A stretch of 64,000 bases of DNA. Origin: Fomes fomentarius (taxonomy: Eukaryota; Basidiomycota; Agaricomycetes; Polyporales; Polyporaceae). The notes beneath the pieces were generated by a model. That model saw only the letters and a program-made list of their open reading frames with translations, ran no database searches and had not been told where the DNA came from. Below are positions 1 through 11,343 of the stretch, piece after piece. Every line of letters begins with the position of its first letter. The first letter of the stretch is position 1. The DNA is taken from positions 2,790,001-2,854,000 of the forward strand of contig JABYQN010000001.1 of NCBI GenBank assembly GCA_022606135.1. The letters run 5' to 3'. A program made the translations under genes and the position numbers.

Positions 1-2
1 CC

Positions 3-494
3 TCCCCACATCACAAGAGCCCCTCTTCACCCCGTGCTTATACGCTAGGAGCGGGAAACACGATCAACCCGTGGAACACCAATCCGTCCTCTTCACGGCC
101 GGCGATACCGTCTATGTATATGGACAACCCGTGGGGTTCGATCAGGACCCCAGAGCACGACGTTCGCCCAGCCGCGTCCACGGTATCGTTTGCGTCTCAG
201 GACGACACGATACAGAGTCCATTGCCTTTAGATCCTACAGTCGCGCTGCCGGACGCGTTCCCACACGCACGTAGGGCGAACACACTGGACGGCGGCCGTG
301 GGCCATCGATTCTCGCCAATACAGATAGCCCGCTAGGGCAGAGTGAGCAAACGCGCTCAGGTGCGAACACGGATATGGAGAGGCAGGGACTGTCATCAGC
401 ACATGTCGTATCTCCTGCGCGGCCAGAGCCGTCCGCGGAAAGTTCGAATTCGACAGCGTCGTCGGATCCGCTGGGCGTCGCAGTGTGGTCGTAG
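3..494 (+). CDS. 3' end of unknown Ser/Pro-rich protein (partial)
   Basis: One frame is open from the window edge (phase from base 3) to a TAG at 492-494, so this is the last exon of a gene that starts outside the window. The roughly 163 visible residues are rich in Ser, Pro, Thr and Asp, with no hydrophobic core, membrane segment or recognisable domain, and look disordered. Such tails are common on basidiomycete regulators and cell-surface proteins, but nothing here decides between them. The internal ATGs at 114 and 120 are not proposed as starts because the frame is open upstream. The next gene, on the same strand, begins 318 bases downstream. That the frame is coding is an inference from its length, so confidence is modest. 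Confidence 0.45.
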   Translation, partial: SPHHKSPSSPRAYTLGAGNTINPWNTNPSSSRPAIPSMYMDNPWGSIRTPEHDVRPAASTVSFASQDDTIQSPLPLDPTVALPDAFPHARRANTLDGGRGPSILANTDSPLGQSEQTRSGANTDMERQGLSSAHVVSPARPEPSAESSNSTASSDPLGVAVWS

Positions 495-811
495 TCGATA
501 GTTGATACTCTGATTGGCACTACTACGGGGAGGCTTCGGATGGGGCGACGACATATACTTTAGACTCGTCGGCAGATCGATATTGTAGGATATCATCGTA
601 CGATTGAACGTGGTTGGCCCAGGGGTCGCGTATGTAAAATACAGCGAGGCGCAACCGTGCGTTCGCGAATGGCAGGAGCGACAGAGATGGCGTGCTAAGC
701 GGTGTCCGGGGTCTCCCGTACCTCAAATTTATACCTCTTGAACCAGGTTTGCTTCACACCCACGTCTTCCTCCAACCCTCCCCCTTTCCGCGCTCGTCGT
801 CCTCTCTAGCC
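495..811 (+). promoter_or_regulatory. Intergenic region and promoter of the SAM synthetase gene
   Basis: No gene is seen. A TATA-like run (TTTATA) lies at about 728-733, followed by a C/T-rich stretch at about 750-808 directly before the start codon. This arrangement is typical of strongly expressed fungal housekeeping genes. No mapped transcription start is available. Confidence 0.4.
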
Positions 812-2172
812 ATGTCTGCTAACGGTCACGCCAACGGCTCTGTCCGCGCCGCGCTCCAGCCCGGTCACTTCCTCTTCACCTCTGAGTCCGTCGGCGAGGG
901 TCACCCTGGTGAGTGTAGAAGTTTAATAGTCGATTTGGTGATATTTCTGACGCCTGCTGCAATGTATACAGATAAGATCTGTGACCAGGTCTCCGATGCC
1001 ATCCTCGACGCGTGTCTCGCGCAGGACCCCTTCTCCAAGGTCGCCTGTGAGACAGCCTCGAAGACTGGTATGATCATGGTCTTCGGCGAAATCACTACCA
1101 AGGGCACCATCGACTACCAGAAGGTCATCCGTGACACGATTAAGCACATTGGCTACGATGACTCATCCAAGGGCTTCGACTACAAGACTTGCAACATTCT
1201 CGTTGCAATTGAGCAGCAGTCTCCTGACATTGCCCAGGGTCTCGACCACGGTTCTCTCGAAACCATTGGTGCTGGTGACCAGGGTATCATGTTTGGCTAC
1301 GCGACCGACGAGACCCCAGAATACATGCCTCTCACCATCGTCCTCGCCCACAAGCTGAACGCGGCGCTCGCTGCTGCGCGGCGCTCTGGTGAGCTCGGCT
1401 GGCTCCGCCCCGACACGAAGACGCAGGTCACTGTCGAGTACAAGAAGGACGGCGGTGCGACCATTCCTCTGCGCGTGGACACTGTCGTCGTCTCGACGCA
1501 GCACGCGGAGGAGATCTCGACTGAGGACCTTCGCAAGGAGGTTCTCGAGAAGGTCGTCAAGAAGGTCATCCCCGCTACTCTCCTTGATGATCGCACCATC
1601 TACCACATCCAGCCCTCGGGCCGCTTCGTCATCGGTGGGCCCCAGGGTGATGCCGGTCTCACTGGTCGCAAGATCATTGTTGACACCTACGGCGGTTGGG
1701 GTGCACACGGTGGAGGTGCCTTCTCCGGCAAGGACTGGTCGAAGGTCGATCGTTCTGCTGCGTACACCGCGCGTTGGATTGGTGAGTTAATACGTCTCAT
1801 TGGCTCGTGATGTAGCTGATTGTGTTGCAGCCAAGTCGCTTGTCGCGGCCGGCCTCGCACGTCGTGCGCTTGTGCAGCTCTCGTACGCTATCGGTGTCGC
1901 AGAGCCCCTGTCAGTCTACGTCGACACGTACGGCACTGGCAAGAAGTCGGATGAGGAGCTCGTTGAGGTTATCCGTCAGAACTTCGACCTCCGCCCTGGT
2001 ATCATTGGTGAGTTGAACTCTATGTCGCTTTGTTGATTTCAAATCGATAATGAACTCTCTTACAGTCCAGGCCCTCAACCTCCAAAAGCCCCAGTACCTC
2101 AAGACCGCCTCGTACGGCCACTTCGGCAACTCGGAGTACTCCTGGGAGCAGCCCAAGAAGCTTGCGCTTTGA
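812..2172 (+). CDS. sam1: S-adenosylmethionine synthetase
   Basis: Makes S-adenosylmethionine from methionine and ATP in the cytosol. Exons are 812-908, 972-1781, 1831-2007 and 2066-2172, giving 396 aa, the usual length of the family. Visible signatures are GEGHPDK (split by intron 1) near the N terminus, [12 protein letters not shown] in the middle, and the phosphate-binding loop GGGAFSGKD. The C-terminal region carries YVDTYGTG. The start MSANGHANG is chosen because it follows the C/T-rich leader and begins a few residues before the conserved [13 protein letters not shown] block. All introns are short GTGAGT-type. The gene reads towards CLP1 on the same strand. Codon use is strongly biased to C/G-ending codons, as expected for high expression. 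Identification is secure; the symbol follows yeast usage. Confidence 0.97.
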
Positions 2173-3044
2173 GTGCGTGTTGAGCTTCGTCCGTCTTGCC
2201 GTTCTGCCGTCATCTATTGCTGGGTTCAACATTGCTCCACTGTCGTCCATGTCGTCGCTGTATTCCTAGACTGGCCCTCACACCCTGCACCGGAAGTTCA
2301 TCCTTCCGCTATTTATCCCCGCACTACGCTGTTTGTTACTATACCACCATAGACCTGCGCACGCCCTCTCTTCAACCCGCCTTCCCCCGCCGGCTGTCCC
2401 ACCGGCCAGATGCATCCAACTGCTCCGTCGCATTTTCACTGGCACCGTCCAACCGTCCGCGACTTCATGACTCATGATCTCATCACGTCCTTGTATACAC
2501 ATTGCCCCGCACTCATCCTATGGCATCGCGCAGGCCTGCACCACATGATCGTACATTAGTATTGGTTCTTGCGCTGCGCGTTGTGACGCGTAGCTCGCTA
2601 CCTGTAGTACTGGATAGAAAAAACAAAATACGATCCGCGTTCAACCGCGCGTCACAAAACGGTCTTGGTTGTGTATGTATGAGAGAGTAGCATGCAAGGC
2701 TAAGTAGTGAGCGCAAGCTGTGGTTCCCCCCCAAGCGCTGGTGACTGAGTAAGTAACACAAGAACTCTGGACGAGGCGCCGGCAACTGTGGCTTCAACAC
2801 TACCTCGACCACGCTTACTGAAAAGACCCTTCGGAGGGCATTGGGACGTCTGACTGCGTCGCCTTGAATTCATCCTGTGACTTGTGCAGATCTGAGCAAC
2901 GTCGTGAGGCCCGAACCCTGGACACCAGGAGAGTTCTCTGCGGTGCCATTGCTTCTGACCTATACAGGCCTGCTCTTGTTGCAGAGCTCAGTGCACGCAC
3001 TCGTCTGACAGGCACTAAGATTAGCAGGGGAGGGTTTAGGAACA
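2173..3044. other. Intergenic: SAM synthetase 3' region and CLP1 promoter
   Basis: About 870 bases with no supportable reading frame. It should hold the 3' UTR of the SAM synthetase gene and the promoter of CLP1. No repeat, RNA gene or further coding signal was seen. Confidence 0.4.
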
Positions 3045-5132
3045 ATGGACGGCGGTGAGAACGTGAACGTTCACACCAAGCACTGGACTCTCCAGCCCGA
3101 ATCTGAGTACAGGTTTGAGCTCGACCCTGGGACCACACTCGCAATCAAGGTACGTCCTCTTGTCCGCCTCAAGACTCTCTACGTCGCTGTGGCGGACGCC
3201 TGACACGCGACCTCAATCCTTACCGTTCTGTTGTAGCTTGTCAACGGATACGCAGAAATATTCGGGGCGGAGCTAGCAGAGGGCAAGACATACCTGTTCG
3301 GCGAGGAATGCAAGGCGGCCGTCTTCACCTGGCAGGGATGCACTATCGAGATGAGTACTCTACACCTACCTTCTACTGCTCCGATGTGTCGCCGTTGGGT
3401 ATATGCCTGCGCTGTGTTTACCCTTCTTCGCGTCCTGGCACGTCACAGGCCATCCTTCCGTCGAATACCTCTCCGATGAGACTCCCATGGTTGCCTATGC
3501 GAATGTCCACATGGCACTCGAGGCCATGCGCGTGCGTGCACTCGCCGCCGTGCACGGCTCGCCCCTCCACGACGACAGCGGAGACGAAGGCACAGACCCT
3601 CCGCGCGTGCTCGTCCTGGGCCCGGAGAACTCGGGCAAGACCAGCATGTGCAAGATCCTCACCAACTACGCCGTCCGCACCGGCCAAGACTGGACGCCGA
3701 TGTTTGTGAACGTCGACCCAAGCGAGGTGCGCGTTCGCGTGATACTCTCGCTGCGGCGTGAAGTGAATTGAGTGTGTGGTGCTCATACTGTATACACATG
3801 CGCGTTGCAGGGAGGATGGGCCGTCCCTGGAGCGATCTCCGCCGCGTCCATCGCTGCACCCTTGCAGACGTCTACCCCGGCCTCTCCGCTTGGTACGGTC
3901 GCGACGTCAGCCCCGAACCACATCGCCTCGAATGCGCTTCTTCCGCTGTCGTATTGGTACGGCCATGCGGAGATGCGGCGGAATCCGCTCCTCCTGGACC
4001 GGCTCATTCGGAATCTGGGCGAGAACATCCGAGACAGATATGAAGGCGACACTGCGGAAGGTGAGTGCGGGCCACGGTTTCCGTTTGCACAGACAGGACG
4101 CGATGCTCACTGACGTTTTGACCTGGTACTAGGCCGCTGCTCGGGGCTATTCGTGGACACCCCGTCGTCCTTTGCCGCGAGCTCTGGGACAGGCAGCGAT
4201 CATCGCGTTACGATGATCAAGGCTTGTGTCGATGCGTTTGGAAGTGAGCCATTCACCTATCAGCCAACTCGGTCTACGCAAACTGATCCATGGCGCAGTC
4301 AACGTGATTCTCGTTGTGGGCCATGAGAAACTCAACGTAGAGATGCAGCGAATGTACGGCAACCGTATGGCCGTCGTCAAAATACCGAAGTCCGGTGGTG
4401 TGCGTATCAATTGCGGGACTGCTTTCTCGTCCAGTGCCCACTCACCATCCCCGTTCCACAGGTCGTGGAACTTGACCCAGCGTACCGAGCCCGCGTACAC
4501 AAGTACCAACTACACACGTACTTTTACGGTCACCTCATCGAACCTCCCCTAGGACTGTCCACAAAGGCCTACCTGCAGGGTGGGGAACAGACACCAGATC
4601 TGACACTACAGCTTTCTCCCTCGTCGACCTCGGTCAACTTCGGCGACATCACCATCTACCGGATTGGCGAAGGTTAGGGCGGGGGTCTATCCTATCTCCT
4701 TACCACGGAATGCGGTTACTGATGCACACACACCCACACACAACAGAGACCATGGCACCCACTTCCGCACTGCCGATCGGCGCAGCACGCGTCGTCTCTG
4801 AGATGCAGCCGTTGCTCGTCGACCCCTCGCTCTCTGGCTCAGGCCTGTACAACGCCGTCCTCGCCGTCCTCGCCGCTCCCAACGCGGACGAGACGGAGCG
4901 GTACGACGAGGAGATCCTCGACCTGCCTGTGCTCGGATTTATCGTCATGTGCGTGTCTCGCTGCTCGTCATCATCTATCTCTTTCTCTCGCGCGCACTCC
5001 TACTGACCGTCACGTGTGGCATGCAGCACTGCGCTGGACATCGCGAACAAGCGCATGACGGTGCTGTCTCCCAGTCAAGGCTCACTCGTGGGCAAGACGG
5101 CGATCGTGGGCTCGTTCGAGTGGCAGGAATGA
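3045..5132 (+). CDS. CLP1: CLP1, polynucleotide 5'-kinase-fold mRNA cleavage/polyadenylation factor
   Basis: CLP1 is a nuclear subunit of cleavage factor IA/IIm that binds Pcf11 in mRNA 3'-end formation. Exons are 3045-3149, 3237-3354, 3449-3726, 3811-4060, 4133-4243, 4299-4399, 4462-4672, 4747-4948 and 5027-5132, giving 493 aa. The N-terminal beta-sandwich domain is followed by the motif EYLSDETPM and then the Walker A loop GPENSGKTS. Next come the VNVDPSEGGWAVPGAI block and SALPLSYWYGH-type residues. The C-terminal domain ends TVLSPSQGSLVGKTAIVGS. The third exon boundary uses a GTACTC donor; it was chosen because it alone restores TIEMSHPSVEYLSDE in frame. The gene is convergent with the carboxylesterase 192 bases away. 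Kinase activity is lost in yeast Clp1 and is not decided here. Confidence 0.93.
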
Positions 5133-5324
5133 GTGCCCAATGGCACGTTCACTCGATAGATAGATTGTTGTACGGCTATGTATACAATGAGAGATTCCAC
5201 CAGTATCATCTTGCGGCGAGACAGAACTGCGACTAGACGAATTACTGATGTGAAGACCTTTCTTCTTTGTGCTACATAAAAAATGCGTATTATGCAACAC
5301 ACTCCATTCCACCGCCTGCCTACT

Positions 5325-7046
5325 CTACTGCGTCAGCTGGACACCTGCGTCCTGAAGCTTGCGGCACAGGTTCCACTGTACATCGTCCACCTTCTCCAGC
5401 GTGACCGACGCAGGGTTGCTAATCTTGTCCGAGAAGAGCAGCCTGTCAGCAGACCACGCCCCCGCCCGGTCCGCGGTGGGCTCCCAGCGCGGAGTGCCGC
5501 TCGGGACCTCGGCGTTCGGGTCGAGGTGCTTGATGAACGAGATCCAGTACGAGTGGATGGCAGCCTGGACGGGCACGAGCGTCGCGTTCGAGCCCGGCCC
5601 GCCCCACACGCTGCCGCTCTCCGCGGTGTGGTCCGCGGAGCCGACGTCCCAGCGATACGTCCACACGGCGCTGTCAGCGGCGAGCGTCGGGAGGGCCCAG
5701 GCGAGGAAGAGGTTCGGGCAGTTGTAGCGCAGGTCGGCGTACAGCAGGGACGCGAAGCCGCGCCAGTCGGCGGCGGCGACGAGCGGGGCGTAGTGCGGGT
5801 CGGCGTGCAGCGCGGAGAGGTCGAGGGCGCGCTTGAGCTGGGGGAACTGGTTCGTCGCGAACTGGCCCGCGGCGTCGAGCGAGGCCCCGGCGGACGCGGG
5901 CGTGAAGACGTTGCCCTCGTTCTGCGTGTCGCCGATGATGAGCGGGACCCGGTTGACGTCCCCGCTCCGGAACGCGTCGTACGTGTACGCGTGCACGACC
6001 TCGTGGTCCAGGAGCGGCGAGTACTGGTAGACAGGCGGGGCCGTCGCGTCGCCGCCGGGCAGGGTGACGATCTTCGAACGGGTGGCGGTCTGGAACGTCT
6101 TGGTGTCCTGGCTCCGGAGGCACGCGAGCGTGTCGTCCGCGCCCGCGCACCCCGTCAGGTTCAGGACGTTGTCGTAGCCAAACTGCGCCTCCTCGGGGGT
6201 GCGCAGGGGCGGCCAGGCGGCGGACTCGAGCGCGGCGCCGACGAACATGCCCCTGTTCGCCGGGTTCGCGAGGTGGATGACACCGGAGCCCCCGCCCGCG
6301 GACTCGCCGGCGATGACGATGTGCTCTGGGTCGCCGCCGAACGCGGCGATGTGAGCACGGGTCCATTCGAGGGCTTTGCGCTGGTCCTTCAAGCCATTGT
6401 TGACGCTGAAGTCGGGTGCGGATGGCGAGGAGCCCTTGGGGACGCCGCCGAGGAAGCCGTATGGCCCGACGCGGTATGCGAAGGAGACGACGATGAGGCC
6501 GAAGTTGCTGTCCTTGACGAGGGTGGTGCCGTCGCGCGGCGAGCTCGAGCCGCTGAAGCCGCCACCCTGGATTTGGAAGAACACGGGCAGTTTGGCCGAG
6601 GCGGTTGCGTTTGATGGCGCGAAGACAGCCAGCTTGAGGCAGTCCTCGGAGACATTCACGTCGTTGGGGTCCGAGTCGACGCCGATGCAGCCAGGGCTGT
6701 TCTGACGGACATGGTAAGCACAGTCAGCAAGGAGAAGGGAGTAGAAGGACGAGAGGAGAGAACTTGAGGGGGAGAGTTAGTTGGGGGCACTCACTGCCGT
6801 GGCCTGGTACTCCTTGTTTTCGATGCTGACGTCTCGGGGGGCAGCGAAGCGCAGGTCACCGACTGGGGGTGCTGCATACGGGATTCCTAGCCATTGAGTG
6901 ACGCCGTTGTCGAGGACGTTGCCGCGGTAGGAAGCGTAGGTGAGGTTGATGAGGGGGTCGACGGCGCGCACGGAGGGCGTGAGCAAAAGAGCAAGAGAAG
7001 AGAAAACAGGGAGGAGCATGGCGGAATGCAGACCAGGCAGGAGCAT
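5325..7046 (-). CDS. Secreted type-B carboxylesterase/lipase
   Basis: A serine alpha/beta hydrolase acting on carboxylic esters, probably extracellular. Exon 1 is 6795-7046 and exon 2 is 5325-6701, giving 542 aa. The first exon encodes a hydrophobic signal peptide (MLLPVFSSLALLLTPSVRA) then the IPYAAPPVGDLRF block. Exon 2 has the SEDCL disulphide region, the oxyanion-hole QGGGF, and the nucleophile elbow GESAGGG with the catalytic Ser at about residue 218. The acidic residue lies in QNEGNVF and the His in DHTAESGSVWGG. A TATA-like sequence at about 7076-7083 lies so close to the first ATG (7046) that the in-frame ATG at 7019 is an equally good start; it would leave a clean 19-residue signal peptide. 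The substrate cannot be predicted. The gene is convergent with CLP1. Confidence 0.9.
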
Positions 7047-8068
7047 ATGGAACGAGTGAGCACAGGACGCGACTGTTATATGATGTGTGTCGCAAGGGCT
7101 TGGTCAAGTGACCGGAGATTTGTTAAAGGTAGGAGATGGTGGCCCATGTGGATGGTTCGCGAAGCTCAGTATTCGAGCGCTGCGGGAGGAGATGAGCAAA
7201 GTGTTGGCAGTAGCATTTGGCTGAGTAGCATTGGCTGAGAGTTGACGTTGACGTGCGCGTTCATCTCATCCAATGTCTCCACAGACGACGTCACCCCTTC
7301 CCCGGACCGTACCAGCCGGGCCCTTTCCATTGCAAGGCACTTGCTGGAGCATCTACACCATGTCCTGGGTGACCATGCCCCGCGTACAGTCAGTGTGTTT
7401 CTTCCTTTTCTTTCAGAATCCAAGGATGTCTGTCTGGAGATAGTTCACGCACGGCTTACCACATCATCGTAGTCGCGCAAATCCACTATCTGAGATGGAT
7501 CGCTCTTGCAACATTCAACTTTGTGCTCCGCACGGGCTCCCTGATGTGCTCAGGGTGTCACCGCAATAGTATCGTAGGATGGTAACGATAAATAGCACGC
7601 AAACAGTGGGATGTCCGACGGAGCCTCGCGCTCCTCGAGGCTCGAAGAAGTCTTCCCGAGCGGAGGGCGAGTCAGTGCAAAAATGCTCTCCCGGCTTCGG
7701 TACCAGCATGCGGCCTTGGCGGGACGATTGGTCTACGTCAGCCGCACTGATGCTTGAACGATGCCTGAACCCGGAATGCAGTCGATAACGGAGGACGTAA
7801 ATCCCAGGTCCACGTTCTGCTCAGCCGCGCTCCTCGGCTATCTCCCACACCACTTTGGTAAGTCCATCGTCTTTCTTGCTCGAGTCATTACTTATGCGCT
7901 GATCCCTCCCCTCCGACCCTGCCCTTCGACTCCTCGTTCTTCAGCACGACCTCCGTTTTACGGCACCGCTCTCCTCGAATATATCTCCCAGGCCGCTTTC
8001 TGCATGTCGCTCCTTGTCTTCGTGCCCCAACTCTCCCCCACGTCGTCCTCGCGCGTGCACCTCTCCCC
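7047..8068. other. Intergenic region
   Basis: About 1 kb between the divergent esterase and unknown gene promoters. The reading frames here are short, lack splice partners and have no recognisable domain. C/T-rich runs at about 7900-8060 suit a promoter or leader for the gene starting at 8069. Nothing else was seen. Confidence 0.35.
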
Positions 8069-9584
8069 ATGCGTCCATCTATCTCGCTCTCTAGCTCGCC
8101 CTCCATGTCGGACGCAGCAGTTGCACCCGTGTCGGTCAGTGAACGCGAATCCCGTCAACTTCCGTGCTCGGGCCGTTCTCACCCCTTCCAGGACACCCGC
8201 GGCCCGTCCGAGACTCCTTCGCCATTGACCGATTCTCCGTCACTCAAGAGGAAAGCGGCAGGTTACGACGCGTCCGAGGCAGATGACCGCGTCGAGAAGA
8301 CTCCAAGATATGGCACGGACGACGAGTCATGCAGCACAACGAGCCCACACAGCTCACGACCGTCAGCGACACCGAGGGTACGTTCATGCGCTGTATATGC
8401 ATATAGCTCACCGCTGATGCGTGGAAGAACAGTCATCATGCGCACCTGCGGACACGAGTTCGGAGTTGCATGACATCCTGAGCGTCCGGTATCATCAGGA
8501 GCACGAGTCTCAAGAGGACGAGTCGGATGAAGAGGTGTGGTACCCAGGACCGCCTACCCTCATGCTGCCTTTACCGTCATCAGCGAGTGAGTTCAAGTCA
8601 GAGGTCCGTCTACCACGCACGGGTTATTACAACATTGACGGAGCAACTGATGGCGATATTAGATCACCAAAGGCCTCGAGCTCAAAGATGAGAGTTCATC
8701 TCACTTTCAGAGTTCTACGCGATGGGATGTGATAGTGCCAGACATGAAGGGAAAGCAGCCGGTGCAGTCTGCCCCGATGAGTTCCTACTGCTACCCGTGG
8801 CAATCTGGTAATAGCACGAGCGTTGATGAGTGGATTCCGGGTCTAGCTCCTGCTGTCTTGGACAAGTTGCAGTCCTTTGTCAGAATGCTCGCCCTGCCCG
8901 GAAAACGCGATACTGGTACGTTTCCATCGACCTCGCATGAGTGCATGCTCATGAAGACCACGTATAGGTTGTTCATTCCTGTTGGTTGACAATGTTGGCC
9001 CGTCACACAGCCACGTCGACGCTCTTCCTGCATGGCCAAGACGGGGCTCATACGGTGGCTCATGCGGGCTGTATGACAATGTACTGCCGATCGCACGAGA
9101 CGAGTGCGAGTGCACGATCTGTGTCCGCGCCTTGGCGCAAAGGCTGGAGCAGAGCGAGAGCCTGTCTCCACCTCCCAAGCTTGAGTGTGTGTCACCTCCA
9201 TACCCGCTCTTCTCGGAAACAACATGGTCTGCAAGTAGCAAACCGCATGACTTGTTGGTGATTGGCGTGCCAATGCCCAGTGTTGAATCCAGTGCTCACG
9301 CGGACGAAAAGTCGCAGAGTGAGTACCGTCTCCTTCTGGTCTATGATTCGCTGGGGAGTTTGGGACTCACGCCGATCTATGCACGTCCACTTTTAGGTGT
9401 GCCACGGTGCAGTGCAAGTCCGACTCCAGTCGCTGGACCGTCATCACAAAGGCGAGGCGGTACCAGATATGGCTCTGCTGCCAGTGCCAGTGTGCGTTTT
9501 GTGCTCGACAATGTGGCGGTGGCGCCTTTGCCACCTCTCCAGGATGTGGTTGAGCATCATGCACAGCAGATGCGGGTTGAATGA
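8069..9584 (+). CDS. Unknown five-exon protein, probably nuclear or disordered
   Basis: I do not recognise this gene. The model joins 8069-8377, 8433-8603, 8663-8915, 8968-9318 and 9397-9584 to give 423 aa, with all phases consistent. The first half is polar and Ser/Asp/Glu-rich with a basic SLKRKAAGYD patch that could be a nuclear localisation signal. The middle contains a longer ordered-looking stretch (DEWIPGLAPAVLDKLQSFV) and a small cysteine cluster, CECTICVRALAQ. The last intron is 78 nt, a multiple of three and stop-free, so it may be retained. An alternative start is the ATG at 8105 (MSDAAVAP), which has a better context. No partner or pathway is implied by the neighbours. The exon structure supports a real gene; the function is unknown. 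Confidence 0.55.
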
Positions 9585-9855
9585 TGTGAAGCATGAAGCA
9601 TGAGCAGCTGCAGCGATTTCTTGGGTTATAAAGTTTTGTCGATAGCGTGATATGGTTAGTTCTTGTTGGGGAGCGACGTAGATCCATATGGTTAGTACGC
9701 ACTAATTGTCGTGAAGTATCTTGGAGTAGTCTGGAGTAGTACATACAATAAAAGATAAAACCCAACATTCTGATTCTGAGTACTGAATCTCCGATCGTGA
9801 GTCTCTTTGACTCAGCTCTTGTGCATAGTATTAGCCGGGTGTATATATCGTGGCG

Positions 9856-10778
9856 CTACCTCACTTCGCACAGGATCTCAAAAGACGCCTCTCGGATATA
9901 GTTCGCCCACCCCGGAAACATCGCTCTCATCCACAGCCCCACTCTGTCTCCCGGCCGCAGGGCTTTCACGAAGCCCTCTCCGGCCCATGCCCCGCATGCC
10001 TTCACGCTCTGCATCTCTTCGCCGGCGCGGGTCGGTTCAGCCGCCCACACAATCTCATACTGCTCCAAGTCGAGCTGTGCGATCCGGTTCGACTGCACGC
10101 GCCAGACGCTCGATGCACCGTTCTTGACGAGACGCCAGCCGCCGAGAGGCTCGAGCAGCCCGTCGAGCTTCTCCGGGTCGTCGAGCGTCCGATAGAGCCC
10201 GGGCACACCCGCGAGGTCGGACTCGGACTTGGAGGCGAGGTTGCTAGTACTGTGCGCGCGACGCCGCAGTATGCATGCGTCGTACCACGAATACGTCGGG
10301 TGGAATCGCCCTGGAGATACGGGAGTTAAATTCATGGTGCATATGCTGAATCGTATTGGAATGTGAGTTTGCCAGGCTCACCTATGAGCGCATCCGAGCT
10401 TCCGCTCGGTGTCCAGCCCTGGTCGTGGCCCTCTACACGCCAGCGCACCTTCTTCGCCGACCAGTTCTGTCCTTCAAGTTCCAACGTACTGCTACTACTA
10501 GTAATGGTGGTGCTGCAACAGTGGCTCGGAAGCGGAGGGCTGAGGAGGTACAGCTGTGCATAGTTTGCAAATCCAAGACCCGCGGTGACGTGCATCCTGT
10601 CCTTGCGCTCTGCACGTAAGGCGGGATGGTAGTCCGCGAAGTCTATGATGAGTAGGATGATCTCTATAGGGAGGCTAAGGCGGGAGAGAAGCCTGCGGAC
10701 GAGGCGTATAGGCATTAGCACGTCGTCTCCGCTGGCACTATGCGCTTGACTGCCCAGTTCGACAGGTGGTTCGGACAT
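9856..10778 (-). CDS. 'GDRVGLWMRAM' family protein with F-box-like start (copy A)
   Basis: Two exons, 10382-10778 and 9856-10310, give 283 aa. The start MSEPPVELG at 10778 is preferred to upstream in-frame codons. Residues 30-55 (LSLPIEIILLIIDFADYHPAL) resemble the first helices of an F-box. The middle carries KVRWRVEGHDQGW and YSWYDACILRR. The C terminus ends with DRVGLWMRAMFPGWANY. I have seen this C-terminal signature in uncharacterised fungal proteins, often beside F-box-like starts, but no function is known to me. The single intron was placed using its paralogue at 44680-45512, which reads through the same point without an intron. It is divergent from the F-box-like gene at 11344. A role as a substrate-recruiting ubiquitin-ligase subunit is only a guess. 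Confidence 0.75.
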
Positions 10779-11343
10779 GATAAGTAGTGGGGAGCCTGGA
10801 GCCGGAAAGCTAGAGAGCTCTGAGAGAGCTTTCTGATGGTGGAGAATATATCGCACGACGCAGCCGTCACGCAGGGAGAGTTCGATACATAGCAATATTG
10901 GAGCGCCGGAGTTACGTTGAACATCGGAAACGCTGATACACATTACATAGTCAGATGCTGTGTTGGTGATACATGAGAATGATCGCCACTGGTATACTTA
11001 TCCTCTCAGTGCCAAGACCGACAACTTTGCATCAGCGTTCTAAGTAAAAGTCTACGGCGTAACGGTTACGCAGCTTCCTATCAACGAATGCAGGGTTGTC
11101 GAGAGCTTGGATGAGTGATGTCGATGAGTCTCGAACCCTCCGTCTCGCCGGAACACTGCCAGTGCAAGCAAGGTTGGCCATCTTGTAGCTTAACCGTCTT
11201 CGCAGCCCTCTAACTGTCGCAGGAATTAGCCTCTCGGCGCATTTGCCACACTCGCCGCCCATTGAGGTCACCATAAAGAAGGGCACAGTGTCCCACTGAA
11301 CGAGTCGACAACCACCTCCCACTGGCACGCTATACTTGCCCCG
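10779..11343. other. Divergent promoter region
   Basis: 565 bases between two divergent genes. No coding frame is supported. A short tRNA-like T-arm motif near 11135-11155 was examined and rejected. Nothing else was seen. Confidence 0.35.

Noticed and set aside
5283..6614. A 443-codon open frame on the plus strand
   Set aside because: It is the antisense shadow of the carboxylesterase. The peptide is Arg/Val/Gly-rich with no domain, as expected from high-GC third positions, while the minus strand has the full hydrolase motifs.
11130..11160. Minus-strand GGGTTCGAGACTC, like a T-arm
   Set aside because: No A-box, D-arm or matching acceptor stem at the right distance upstream.
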